64,000 nucleotides of DNA, from NCBI GenBank assembly GCA_019638595.1, contig JAHBTJ010000009.1, positions 210,886-274,885 on the forward strand. The letters run 5' to 3'. Numbering within the stretch: the stretch's first letter is position 1; every line of letters begins with the position of its first letter. The translations under genes were made by a program, and so were the position numbers. Of the stretch, positions 6,881-17,555 are shown piece after piece. Origin of the DNA: Chitinophagaceae bacterium. GTDB lineage: Bacteria; Bacteroidota; Bacteroidia; Chitinophagales; Chitinophagaceae. The notes under the pieces were generated by a model. That model saw only the letters and a program-made list of their open reading frames with translations, made no database searches and was not told the origin of the DNA.

Positions 6881-7429
6881 TTACTTTTTAGCGCCGCCGC
6901 CGGAAGCAGGGGCAGGATTATCTAACTTAACGCCCAGCTTTTTGGCTATCAGCGGCAGCAGATCGTCCGCTGGAGGAGCCACTAGCAGCGCCTCTTGTTG
7001 TTTAAACACCCAGGTATACCCGTTTTCTTTGGCAACCGTATTTATCAATTCAAATGCGCGCGAAAAATATGGGCTATAGACTTCCTGGCTTTTACGCTGC
7101 ATTTCCTGCTGTGCATACTGGTCCCAGTTTTGGATGATCTGCAGGTACTGATTTGCTTCCTGCTGAACGGTTTGCTTAATAGCAGCAGGCGTTGCAGGCG
7201 ATTTGGCTATAGAATCCTTACGCTTGTATTCGCTTAAAAAAAAGGGCAACTGCTGTTCCAGTGAATCTTTCCTGAAATTTTGGAGAATTGTATCCGCCTT
7301 CTTTACATCGGGCAAAATTGATACTACATGCTCAAGCTCAACATGTCCGAATTTGTTTTGTGCCACCGCAGTATTTCCTGCTGCTACCAGCAACCCGATT
7401 ACCGCTACTAAAGAGAAAACCTTTTTCAT
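6881..7429 (-). CDS. OmpH/Skp family periplasmic chaperone-like protein (second copy)
   Basis: Start placed at ATG 7429 because the MKKVFSLVAVIGLLVAAG signal peptide (cleavage after AVAQ) begins there; the upstream extension has no signal. The mature protein is about 160 residues, with the Skp pattern FGHVELEHVVSILPDVKKAD, a long coiled-coil middle and a C-terminal KENGYTWVFKQQEALLVAPPADDLLPLI. The tail is Ala/Gly/Lys-rich. Skp holds outer-membrane proteins on their way to BamA. It lies behind another ompH gene and bamA, the standard order in this phylum. It is more divergent than its neighbour. Confidence 0.9.
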   Translation of the reverse strand: MKKVFSLVAVIGLLVAAGNTAVAQNKFGHVELEHVVSILPDVKKADTILQNFRKDSLEQQLPFFLSEYKRKDSIAKSPATPAAIKQTVQQEANQYLQIIQNWDQYAQQEMQRKSQEVYSPYFSRAFELINTVAKENGYTWVFKQQEALLVAPPADDLLPLIAKKLGVKLDNPAPASGGGAKK

Positions 7430-7510
7430 ATTAGTAAATGTTTCAGTTTTATTTTGGTTTAAAGATGAAGATTTGTTCCTGTTAGTTCTGCCACAACAGT
7501 GCTTTAACAA

Positions 7511-8026
7511 TTATTTATTTACCCCCAGCAATTTTAATACATCCTCGCTACGGTCTAATTTGGGGTCGGCAAAGATAACGGTAATTCCTTCACTTTTATC
7601 AAAAATAAAATCATAGCCTTTTTCCACAGCCAGCTTCTGTACTGCATTGTATACTTTATCCTGTACCGGCTTTATCAGTTCCTGGCGTTTTTTAAACAAA
7701 TCGCCCTCATAACCAAAGCGTTGCCGCTGTAAGTCTCTCAGCTCTTTTTCTTTATTAAACAACTGGTCTTCCCGCTTTTTTTTCAAATCTTCGCTCAACA
7801 TTACCTGCTCCGCTTCAAAATCGCGATACATGCGGTCTAAATTACCCTGCAGCGCATCCAGCTCTTTCTGCCATGCTTCGCTGAACTGGTCCAGCTTTTT
7901 CTGCGCTTCTTTATATTCGGGCAGCCTGTCAAGAATAAATTTCGTATCCAGCACAGCATATCGTTGAGCCTGCGCAGATATACCTGCCAGGCAAAAAATG
8001 CATATTATTAACAAAAGCTTTTTCAT
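7511..8026 (-). CDS. OmpH/Skp family periplasmic chaperone
   Basis: A 171-residue protein with a signal peptide (MKKLLLIICIFCLAGISAQAQ). The N-terminal strand is RYAVLDTKFILDRLPEYKEAQ, followed by a charged coiled coil (about 40-125) and the C-terminal VEKGYDFIFDKSEGITVIFADPK. Predicted periplasmic holdase for outer-membrane proteins. It lies between bamA and a second ompH gene, so the duplicated Skp genes are probably co-expressed with their client-receiving machine. Confidence 0.93.
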   Translation of the reverse strand: MKKLLLIICIFCLAGISAQAQRYAVLDTKFILDRLPEYKEAQKKLDQFSEAWQKELDALQGNLDRMYRDFEAEQVMLSEDLKKKREDQLFNKEKELRDLQRQRFGYEGDLFKKRQELIKPVQDKVYNAVQKLAVEKGYDFIFDKSEGITVIFADPKLDRSEDVLKLLGVNK

Positions 8027-8188
8027 CCGTATTTTTTTATTTTATAGTTAGAGGGAGCTCATATACCCGGCTATTTCACGGCTTTGTATATTATGAGCTT
8101 TTTTCCGGGCATTAAAAATAAGGTTTCTACAGGAAAGGTTTTCGCATTATTACACTAAAATCATGATAAACAATCCAATTCAACCGGT

Positions 8189-10930
8189 TTATTCCGGCTC
8201 AAAGCCAAGCATAAAGGTAAACCTGGTAGCATCTTTAAAGGTAGCTCCCGGTACGGCTAACCTGTCAAGCCCCAATCCATAATCAAACCCTAACAAACCA
8301 AACATAGGCAGGAAGAACCTGGCGCCCAAACCCACCGAACGGCGGAGGCGGAAGGGGTTCCAGTCTTTAAAATCATACCATCCGTTGGCTGCTTCAAAGA
8401 ACGCCAACCCGTAAATTGTACTGCTGGGGTTAGTGGAGAACGGATAGCGCAGCTCCATTGTATACTTGTTGAATATGGTAAAGAACTTATTGGTTGATTG
8501 CTGATCGGGGTTAATGGTTGGATCGGAATTATCGTACACAGGATACCCCCTGTGCGCGATGATATCGTACCCTAAAATACCAAAGTTATTGGTCAGCCCT
8601 GCATCACCCACCTGGAAGCGCTCAAACGGAGATATATCCAGGTTTTTGTTGTAACGACCTATAAAGCCGTATTTGGCAGCAAACTTTAACACAAACTGGC
8701 GGTTTTTATCTTCCCCGCCCGGTTTACCCAAAGGCACATACCATTCGCCATTTACACGCCATTTATGGTATTCAACCAATTTGTATTTATCTTCAGATTT
8801 AATGCTGTTCACATCCCTGAACACGGAGTAAGGAGGCGTAAACGCGCCGCTTACCATAAAGCTTGATCCGCCCGTGGGGAAGATCGGCTGATTGATGGAC
8901 GACCTGGAGAGGGTAAGCTTCAGGTTAACAATGTTAGAAGTGGCGGTAGATAATCCCGCAAAAAACCCGGGATAGTTTTTCAATTTATACTGCGTAAAAT
9001 TAAGCGCGTATACCAGGGTAAAATAATCGTCGGGCCATTTTAACTGTTTGCCTAACGATATAGTAGCGCCCATTGCCCTGAGGTAAGAAGAATCAGCTCT
9101 TGCATTGGTATACCGGTAAGTATAGGGATCCCAGGCATTGGCGTATTTAGAACTGTAAAGGCTCACCGTAAACGAATTGCGTTTTTTACCTCCCAGCCAT
9201 GGCTCGGTAAAAGAAAAGTTAGTGGAGCGGAAATAACGACCGTTCGACTGAAAACGCAGGCTCAGCTTTTGCCCGTCGCCGGAAGGCAGCGGGCTCCAGG
9301 ACGATTTCCTGAAAATATTTTTAATAGAGAAGTTATTAAATACCACACCCACCGTACCGGTTAAGCCAATGCCACCGCCCCAGCCGGCGCTCAGCTCCAA
9401 CTGGTCCGACGATTTTTCTTCCACGGTATAGTTAATGTCCACCGTCCCATCGTCGGGATTGGGAACAGGATTAATACCTATTTTTTCCTGGTTGAAATAG
9501 CCCAGGTTGGCAATTTCCCTGTTAGAACGGATCAATTGTTCGCGGCTGAACTTTTCGCCGGGCAATGTTCTTAACTCGCGCCTGATCACATGTTCTTTTG
9601 TTTTATCGTTACCGGCAATCGTAACTCTTTTAATGGTAGCCTGCGGACCTTCGGTAATTCTTATTTCGTGGTCAATCGTATCGTTGTATACCGAGGTTTC
9701 AACCGGGTCTACCCGAAAGAACAGGTAGCCGTTATCTGAATACAGGCTGCTGATATCTCCGCCTCCGTCTGCCGTCATTTGCTTACCCAGCTTTTTGTTC
9801 AGGGTTTCCAGGTTGTACGTATCGCCTTTTTTAATGCCGAGTATTACCGTCAGCAGCGAATCAGAGTATTTTGTATTTCCCCTCCAGGTTATATCCCCAA
9901 AGTAGTATTTGCGTCCTTCACTTACCTTTAGGGCCACATTCAAATTTCCCTTGGCGTTGTAAAACACCGTATCATCTTCAATTACCGCATCTCTAAAGCC
10001 CAGGGAGTTATAATACTCCAGCACTTTTTCTTTATCTTCTTTATACTTTTTTTCGTTGAATTTAGCCGAGCTGAATATTTTAAACCTGAAATACGGATCT
10101 AAATAATCAAGTGTTTTGGTAGGAGAGAGAAATGAGTAGCTGCTTACAAATTCCCGGAATGTGATTTTTTGCTTTTCGCCATAGGGGCCTTTATCATCGG
10201 CAGGAAAAAGAGAGATCCTGGTTTTTTCCTTGGTACCTTTCATTTGCTTTTTCAGCTTCAGCTCGTTCACGCTTTCATTGCCGTAAAACATGATGTCGTT
10301 CACACGTACTTTTCCTCCCTTGGTTACGATAAAGATAAGATCAACTCCATTGGTATAAGCGGTATCGGGGCGCTCCTGCACTACTACCGATGCTCCCTGG
10401 AAACCTTTTTCTATATAAAACTTCTGGATGGCTTCTATTGCATTTTGTTTCCGGGCTTCCGTTACCACCTGGCTGGCGGTAATGGCTATTTTTTCTTTCA
10501 GATCAGTTGCCTCGGTTTTTTTAATGCCCCTGAAGATCACTTTAGACAGCCTGGGCCGTTCCACCGCCGCTATCTCCACCCATATCCTGTCGCCTTCCAC
10601 TTTTGTGATATACACTTCTATATCCGCAAATAAATTCTGACCCCATAGCTTTTCAATGGCTTTAGAAAAATTATCTCCGCCGGGTATACGCACTTCATCG
10701 CCTACATTGAGGCCCGATATGGAAGTTACCAGGTTGGGATCAAAATACTGGGTGCCGGTTACCTTTACTTCGGCAATGGTATATCTTTTAGGAATAGACT
10801 GATTGAACAATCCCATTAAAGCGGGATCCACTGAGGTAGGTGGAAGCGTATCGTTTACCTGTGCGTTAGTTTCGGTTGAGATAAAACTTAATCCAAGTAA
10901 AATGGTCAAAAACGTGCAGATCCTGTGCAT
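8189..10930 (-). CDS. bamA: Outer membrane protein assembly factor BamA
   Basis: A 913-residue Omp85 protein. It has a signal peptide (cut near ETNAQ), POTRA repeats over roughly residues 50-480 (for example YTIAEVKVTGTQYFDPNLV and VTIAGNDKTKEHVIRRELRT), and a C-terminal 16-strand barrel of the surface-antigen family ending FTFMLGFEPE. It inserts beta-barrel proteins into the outer membrane. Longer than E. coli BamA (810), mainly through insertions in the POTRA region, as usual in Bacteroidota. Between uppS and ompH. Confidence 0.96.
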   Translation of the reverse strand: MHRICTFLTILLGLSFISTETNAQVNDTLPPTSVDPALMGLFNQSIPKRYTIAEVKVTGTQYFDPNLVTSISGLNVGDEVRIPGGDNFSKAIEKLWGQNLFADIEVYITKVEGDRIWVEIAAVERPRLSKVIFRGIKKTEATDLKEKIAITASQVVTEARKQNAIEAIQKFYIEKGFQGASVVVQERPDTAYTNGVDLIFIVTKGGKVRVNDIMFYGNESVNELKLKKQMKGTKEKTRISLFPADDKGPYGEKQKITFREFVSSYSFLSPTKTLDYLDPYFRFKIFSSAKFNEKKYKEDKEKVLEYYNSLGFRDAVIEDDTVFYNAKGNLNVALKVSEGRKYYFGDITWRGNTKYSDSLLTVILGIKKGDTYNLETLNKKLGKQMTADGGGDISSLYSDNGYLFFRVDPVETSVYNDTIDHEIRITEGPQATIKRVTIAGNDKTKEHVIRRELRTLPGEKFSREQLIRSNREIANLGYFNQEKIGINPVPNPDDGTVDINYTVEEKSSDQLELSAGWGGGIGLTGTVGVVFNNFSIKNIFRKSSWSPLPSGDGQKLSLRFQSNGRYFRSTNFSFTEPWLGGKKRNSFTVSLYSSKYANAWDPYTYRYTNARADSSYLRAMGATISLGKQLKWPDDYFTLVYALNFTQYKLKNYPGFFAGLSTATSNIVNLKLTLSRSSINQPIFPTGGSSFMVSGAFTPPYSVFRDVNSIKSEDKYKLVEYHKWRVNGEWYVPLGKPGGEDKNRQFVLKFAAKYGFIGRYNKNLDISPFERFQVGDAGLTNNFGILGYDIIAHRGYPVYDNSDPTINPDQQSTNKFFTIFNKYTMELRYPFSTNPSSTIYGLAFFEAANGWYDFKDWNPFRLRRSVGLGARFFLPMFGLLGFDYGLGLDRLAVPGATFKDATRFTFMLGFEPE

Positions 10931-11006
10931 CCTTTTTTAAGTTTCGCCCGGCAAATTAACGGGATTAAATGAAATGGTTTGTTAAAAGACAATTGGTTTA
11001 AATTGG

Positions 11007-11771
11007 CTAAAGAGCGTCTGTAGCGGTTTCCTGTTGAATTTGCTCACCGGTTTTACCGAATCTCCTTTCGCGTTGCTGAAAGTTCAAAATAGCTTTATAC
11101 AGGTCTGCTTTCCTGAAATCGGGCCAACGGGTATCGGTAAAATATAATTCTGCATATGCTAACTGGTATAATAAAAAATTACTGATCCGGTATTCACCGC
11201 TTGTTCGTATCATCAATTCCGGGTCGGGAAAAGCGCTGGTATTAAGGTAGTTTCTCAAAGTATCCTGGTTAATATCGCCGGGTTGTATTTTCCCGTTTTT
11301 CACATCTGTTGCAATGTGCTGTACCGCTGTAACCAGCTCCCACCGCGAGCTGTAACTCAATGCTATAATAAGCGTTAGCCCCGTATTGGTGCGTGTAAGC
11401 TCAACAGCCTCCAGCAGCTCTTTATAGGCATATTCGGGCAACATGCTGATGTTGCCGATGGTTTGCAGCTTAATATTGTTTTTATTAAGCGTTGGCACTT
11501 CCTTTCGTATCGTTTCGGCCAGCAGTGCCATTAAGCCGCTTACTTCTTCCTCGGGCCTGTCCCAGTTTTCGGTACTGAAAGCGTACAGGGTAAGGTAGGA
11601 GATGCCGAGTTCAGCGCAGCCTTCTACCGTATCGCGCACGCTCTGCACACCCTGGTAATGGCCAAACAGGCGGTTCTCACCTTTTTCCTTTGCCCACCGC
11701 CCGTTACCATCCATAATAATAGCTATATGGAGCGGTAAACGGGTTTTATCTATTACTGGCAAATCCGGCAT
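11007..11771 (-). CDS. uppS: Isoprenyl (undecaprenyl) diphosphate synthase
   Basis: A cis-prenyltransferase making the undecaprenyl carrier for peptidoglycan and O-antigen. 254 residues. The catalytic motif IIMDGNGRWA places Asp21 at the active site. GHYQGVQSVRD, LTLYAFSTENW and the C-terminal DPELMIRTSGEYRISNFLLYQLAYAELYF box all match. First gene of the envelope cluster that continues into bamA, with a terminator of the upstream nth gene just before it. Confidence 0.97.
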   Translation of the reverse strand: MPDLPVIDKTRLPLHIAIIMDGNGRWAKEKGENRLFGHYQGVQSVRDTVEGCAELGISYLTLYAFSTENWDRPEEEVSGLMALLAETIRKEVPTLNKNNIKLQTIGNISMLPEYAYKELLEAVELTRTNTGLTLIIALSYSSRWELVTAVQHIATDVKNGKIQPGDINQDTLRNYLNTSAFPDPELMIRTSGEYRISNFLLYQLAYAELYFTDTRWPDFRKADLYKAILNFQQRERRFGKTGEQIQQETATDAL

Positions 11772-11784
11772 TACAACTTAATTT

Positions 11785-11807
11785 AAAAAAGCCAGACAGG
11801 GTCTGAC
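11785..11807 (-). terminator. Terminator between nth and uppS
   Basis: On the minus strand GTCAGAC and GTCTGGC form a 7-bp stem with a three-base loop, followed by six T residues. It ends the nth transcript. Confidence 0.75.
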
Positions 11808-11900
11808 TTCGGCGCAAAGATATAAATATTATAGTATGTCGCTTTATTTTAGTTGGATAATCCCCCGGAAATTGAAATTTTATATACCAGCAACCCCTTA

Positions 11901-12554
11901 TTACATAGGAGCGGGTTTTGCATGTTTCTTGTAATAAAGGCATGCCGGTCGCAATCCGCACGCCCCGCATTTAGGGTTCCGGGCAACGCATATATACCTG
12001 CCGTGCAAAATAAGCCAGTGATGCGCTTTATGAACCAGGTGAACAGGTATATGCTTAATAAGCTGTTTTTCTGTAGCCAAAGGCGTTTTGGCATTGGTGG
12101 TAAGACCGATGCGGGCCGAAACCCGGAATACATGCGTATCTACCGCCATATTAGGCTGCTGGTCAATAACCGAGGTAATTACATTGGCCGTTTTTCTGCC
12201 CACCCCTGGCAATTGTACCAATTCATTTACGGTAAGAGGAACCTGCCCGCTGAACCGGTCAACCAGCATATTAGCCATGCCAATTAAATGTTTTGTTTTG
12301 TTGTTGGGATAGGAAATGCTTTTTATGAGCGGAAAAACATCTTCAAAGCCGGCTTTTGCCAGCGATGGGGGATCGGGATATTTTTGAAATATAGCCGGTG
12401 TGGTAAGATTCACCCTTTTATCGGTACACTGGGCCGATAAAATTACAGCTACCAGTAATTGATAAGGGCTATCGTAAATTAATTCGGTTTCTGCTTCGGG
12501 AGCATGCTCCTGGAACCATTGGAGCACAAACGCGTAACGCTCTTTTTTTGTCAT
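11901..12554 (-). CDS. nth: Endonuclease III
   Basis: DNA glycosylase/AP lyase removing oxidised pyrimidines. The helix-hairpin-helix LPGVGRKTANVI carries the catalytic Lys (residue 121). Asp139 lies in AVDTHVFRVSARIGL. A 4Fe-4S cluster is bound by CVARNPKCGACGLRPAC with the standard C-x6-C-x2-C-x5-C spacing. Start set at ATG 12554 (MTKKERYAFVLQ); an ATG seven codons upstream (12575) is also possible. Confidence 0.96.
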   Translation of the reverse strand: MTKKERYAFVLQWFQEHAPEAETELIYDSPYQLLVAVILSAQCTDKRVNLTTPAIFQKYPDPPSLAKAGFEDVFPLIKSISYPNNKTKHLIGMANMLVDRFSGQVPLTVNELVQLPGVGRKTANVITSVIDQQPNMAVDTHVFRVSARIGLTTNAKTPLATEKQLIKHIPVHLVHKAHHWLILHGRYICVARNPKCGACGLRPACLYYKKHAKPAPM

Positions 12555-12601
12555 TGGGAAATTTGATCTCAACAACGAAAATACGTTAACCCCTGGTTAT
12601 T

Positions 12602-12835
12602 TCAGTGCTGTTCAATTTCTTTGCTTACACCGGCGTATGCGAGTATAGATTGTATTGCGGAAGGACGTGGAGAAAATTTAATGGTATTGAGGCCTTCCAT
12701 AGCATTCTTCAACACTTCAAACTTTTCACGGAGCGACCAATCCGTATCCAGGGCAAGCTGTATCGCTGCTGTTTCCTCTGCTGTAGTTTCTTTGTACAGG
12801 AATCGTATCATGTTTTCGGGTGTATAAATATCCAT
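12602..12835 (-). CDS. Small conserved hypothetical protein (77 aa)
   Basis: Begins MDIYTPENMIRFLYKETTAEE and is predicted all-helical, without signal peptide or membrane segment. The N-terminal half recalls the first helices of anti-sigma factors (short helix, then a DWSLREKFEVLK helix). Similar short proteins are, from memory, common in Chitinophagaceae, but I cannot assign a function. It stands alone between ftsB and nth, same strand. Confidence 0.65.
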   Translation of the reverse strand: MDIYTPENMIRFLYKETTAEETAAIQLALDTDWSLREKFEVLKNAMEGLNTIKFSPRPSAIQSILAYAGVSKEIEQH

Positions 12836-13004
12836 GCGCTATCCATTTAGAATTGGTGAACAATTCAAATAACAAATAATAACGGTTTTGAGGATATGCA
12901 GATTTTAATACGGATCAAAGGTGTTTCGTCAAGGGGGGATAGAGTTATCCTTATTAAACGGCGTTCGGCAAATTATATTGTAACGGGTGAAAAAAAGAAA
13001 GAAA

Positions 13005-14716
<1,712 letters not shown>

Positions 14717-14758
14717 CTAATAATGCAGGTAATTGCTATACAGCAGGAAGCATTCGTT

Positions 14759-15667
14759 TTAATTTCCCGTTAGCTCCCTGAATACAGACTCCAGGCTTTG
14801 GGTTCCGCTTTGCAGGGATACTATATTCAATTGATGACGAAGCGCGGTTTCCAGTAACTGCCGCCTGGTATTTTCGGGATGGGTGGTGTAAAACTGATAA
14901 TGGCTGTCGGACAGTTGCTCAATGCCGGTAATATCGGTCATATCTTCGAAAACGTTCCCGGATACGGGAGCTGAAAACTGTACGGTAACATGATGCTTAT
15001 CGCGGTTTCCCGACTGGAGATTGGAAACGGTATCATCGGCTACCAGGGCGCCTTTATTGATAATTACGACCCTGTTACATACCGCTTCTACTTCCTGCAA
15101 AATATGCGACGAAAAAAGGACCGTTTTGTGTTGTCCCTGCCGGCGTATTACTTCTCTTATTTCGCTTATCTGGTTAGGGTCAAGCCCGGTGGTAGGCTCG
15201 TCTAATATCAATACCTCGGGATCGTGCACCAGCGCGGCGGCCAAGCCTACACGCTGCTTATACCCCTTAGACAATTGCCCGATCTTCTTTTTTGATTCAG
15301 GCGTTAATCCTACCAGGTCTATAACACGGCTTATAGCGGTGCTTCGCTGTGCTACTTTATGAATATCGGCAATAAAGCCCAGGTATTCCTTTACATACAT
15401 GTCGTAATACAAAGGGTTTGATTCAGGCAGGTAGCCGATTTTTTTCTTTGTTTCATGGGGATTGGCAGCCACATTCATTCCACAAACAAAAGCCTCGCCG
15501 GCGGTGGGGGCGAGATACCCTGTCAGTATTTTCATGGTAGTTGATTTGCCGGCTCCGTTGGGGCCCAGGAAACCAACGATCTCTCCCTGCTTTACAGCAA
15601 ATGAAATATTATTGACGGCTTTTTGCTCGCCATATACCTTCAGGAGATTTTTTACTTCGATAGACAT
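14759..15667 (-). CDS. gldA: Gliding motility-associated ABC transporter ATPase GldA
   Basis: A 302-residue ABC ATPase. Walker A is GPNGAGKS (residues 35-42), the signature is QLSKGYKQRVGLAAAL, and Walker B is VLILDEPTTGLDP. It has the C-terminal extension typical of GldA and ends ESVFRELTGN. In Flavobacterium GldA works with GldF and GldG and is needed for gliding in some species. gldF/gldG are not adjacent here. A general CcmA-type exporter ATPase is the alternative. Situated upstream of eno. Confidence 0.85.
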   Translation of the reverse strand: MSIEVKNLLKVYGEQKAVNNISFAVKQGEIVGFLGPNGAGKSTTMKILTGYLAPTAGEAFVCGMNVAANPHETKKKIGYLPESNPLYYDMYVKEYLGFIADIHKVAQRSTAISRVIDLVGLTPESKKKIGQLSKGYKQRVGLAAALVHDPEVLILDEPTTGLDPNQISEIREVIRRQGQHKTVLFSSHILQEVEAVCNRVVIINKGALVADDTVSNLQSGNRDKHHVTVQFSAPVSGNVFEDMTDITGIEQLSDSHYQFYTTHPENTRRQLLETALRHQLNIVSLQSGTQSLESVFRELTGN

Positions 15668-15696
15668 TCAACAAAAATAGGAAGTCCGGGATATTT

Positions 15697-15912
15697 TTAC
15701 CGCCTGTACTCATCTTTCCAGGCGTACCATCCAAAAATAAGCATTCCCACGGCTATGGGTATAGCTACTGCTACAAAAACGCCCCATTGTATCTTAGTGT
15801 CAATTACCGGGTGTTGTGCTATTTCGCTTGCCGCCGTTTTTATGAGATAAAATATTGACAGCGGAGCCAGCAGCATCCAAACCACTCCCATCCATTTTCT
15901 TAACAGGTTCAT
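15697..15912 (-). CDS. Small two-TM membrane protein (DUF6814-like)
   Basis: A 71-residue protein with two membrane segments (about 9-25 and 44-62) and the pattern IQWGVFVAVAIPIAVGMLIFGWYAWKDEY. I recognise it as a small family usually encoded beside MHS-type MFS transporters in Bacteroidota, as here; DUF6814 is the name I recall. It may be an accessory subunit of the transporter. Separated from that gene by a strong hairpin. Confidence 0.6.
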   Translation of the reverse strand: MNLLRKWMGVVWMLLAPLSIFYLIKTAASEIAQHPVIDTKIQWGVFVAVAIPIAVGMLIFGWYAWKDEYRR

Positions 15913-15943
15913 CAGGAATATTTTTTTTAGTTATGAATAAGGT

Positions 15944-15981
15944 GTAAGGTATAGGGTATAGGGGAATACCCTATGCCTTAC
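15944..15981. repeat. Long inverted repeat between two membrane-protein genes
   Basis: GTAAGG-T-ATAGGGTAT and ATACCCTAT-G-CCTTAC form a 16-bp stem with one T:G pair and a six-base loop. The T run after it on the minus strand is weak. It may terminate or protect the transporter mRNA. It belongs to the word-like intergenic repeats of this genome. Confidence 0.7.
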
Positions 15982-15989
15982 TCCTTCTC

Positions 15990-17525
15990 TTAGTCACTTA
16001 CATCGGGATCTATTTTATTACTCACATACAATACACCTATTACAAAACATACCGCCGAAATAATGATCGGGTACATCAGCCCTACCAGCTTATCGTCCGT
16101 ATTGATAGTAGTTAGCAGCAATGCAATAAAAGGAGTAAGGCCGCCAAATACGCCATTGCCTATATGATAGGGCAACGACATGGACGTATAACGTATACGG
16201 GTAGGGAATAACTCAACCAGGAAAGCGGCTATAGGGCCGTATACCATGGTTACAAAAATTACCTGGATAAATACCAGCCCTACAAATTTCCAATAACCTG
16301 CCGGGGATAATTTTCTATCAATATAGGTAACCGGGCCATGAGCTACCGCTTTGGAAGCATCCGAAAAGCTGGTATCAATCGCTTTTTGCGTGCAGGCGGA
16401 ACCGTCTGTAAAAGTTTTTAGGGTGGTCGTAGTCGTTATTATACGGTCATCCAGCTTTTCTGTTTTTACAACAGGAGCAGCTTCTGTTGCTATTGATTTT
16501 GCCTGGTAAACAGCGTTCTCTGTCTCCGCCAGGAATTGCCTGTAAATAGGCTTATAGAACACAATTGCCAGCAGCATGCCAGTCAGCATGATCCATTTTC
16601 TGCCTACTTTATCGCTCCACGAACCAAATACAACAAAAAAAGGAGTAGCAAATAAGATGGCCCATATTAAGATGGTACGGGATTGTTCAAAGTCTACTTT
16701 ACAAATCGTTTCAATAAAGCTCTGCGCGTAAAACTGCCCGGTATACCATACCACACCCTGCCCCATGGTAGCGCCGAACAATGCCAGCAGCACCATTTTC
16801 AGGTTGGTTTTATGCCCAAAGCTTTCTTTAAGCGGATTAACAGAAACCCGGCCTTCCGATTTAAGCCTGGAAAACAAGGGCGATTCGTTCATCTTCAGCC
16901 TTATATATACAGAAACGCCTACCAGCAATATAGATACAATAAAAGGGATACGCCAGCCCCAGTCATTGAACTTCCGGATAGATACCTGTATATCGGCGTC
17001 CAGTCCATGACGTACAAGAAGTATTACGCCAAGGGAAACAAATAACCCCAGCGTAGCGGTAGTCTGGATCCAGGAAGTAAAAAATCCCCTGCGGTCAGGC
17101 GGCGCGTGTTCTGCCACATAGGTGGCAGCCCCGCCATATTCGCCCCCCAGGGCAAGTCCCTGCAACAAACGCAGTAACAATACTATTACAGGCGCTGCAA
17201 AGCCAATGCTTTCGTAAGAAGGTACCAATCCTATGGCGAATGTAGATCCACCCATTAAAATAAGTGTGAGCAGGAAGGTATACTTTCTTCCTACCAGGTC
17301 GCCCAGCCTGCCAAAAACAAGCGCGCCGAATGGACGCACAATAAAGCCGGCCGCAAAAGTGGCAAGTGTTGACAGTAACGCGGCTGTTGGGTTGGTTTTA
17401 GGGAAAAACTGGTTGGCGATAACCGTAGCTAAACTCCCGAAAATGTAAAAATCATACCATTCTATAAGAGTGCCTACCGATGATGCGCCTATTACCTTCC
17501 AGATACCTTTGGTTGAATTAGACAT
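15990..17525 (-). CDS. MFS transporter, metabolite:H+ symporter (ProP/MHS) type
   Basis: A 12-TM permease of about 511 residues. The N-terminus GTLIEWYDFYIFGSLA, the RPFGALVFGRLGDLVGRKYTFL loop and GLALGGEYGGAATYVAEHAPPDRRG are the MHS signatures; the family includes ProP, KgtP and ShiA. It has a ~75-residue hydrophilic insertion (about 335-410) rich in Thr and Lys. Substrate unknown. ATG 17525 (MSNSTKG) chosen over an upstream ATG at 17537. It follows oxyR by 30 bases on the same strand. Confidence 0.88.
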   Translation of the reverse strand: MSNSTKGIWKVIGASSVGTLIEWYDFYIFGSLATVIANQFFPKTNPTAALLSTLATFAAGFIVRPFGALVFGRLGDLVGRKYTFLLTLILMGGSTFAIGLVPSYESIGFAAPVIVLLLRLLQGLALGGEYGGAATYVAEHAPPDRRGFFTSWIQTTATLGLFVSLGVILLVRHGLDADIQVSIRKFNDWGWRIPFIVSILLVGVSVYIRLKMNESPLFSRLKSEGRVSVNPLKESFGHKTNLKMVLLALFGATMGQGVVWYTGQFYAQSFIETICKVDFEQSRTILIWAILFATPFFVVFGSWSDKVGRKWIMLTGMLLAIVFYKPIYRQFLAETENAVYQAKSIATEAAPVVKTEKLDDRIITTTTTLKTFTDGSACTQKAIDTSFSDASKAVAHGPVTYIDRKLSPAGYWKFVGLVFIQVIFVTMVYGPIAAFLVELFPTRIRYTSMSLPYHIGNGVFGGLTPFIALLLTTINTDDKLVGLMYPIIISAVCFVIGVLYVSNKIDPDVSD

Positions 17526-17555
17526 GGATGCAAGCAAATTAAAGCTTCAATATAC

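Noticed and set aside
7430-7510. 27-residue N-terminal extension of the second ompH gene
   Set aside because: It would bury the signal peptide; the internal Met is the natural start.
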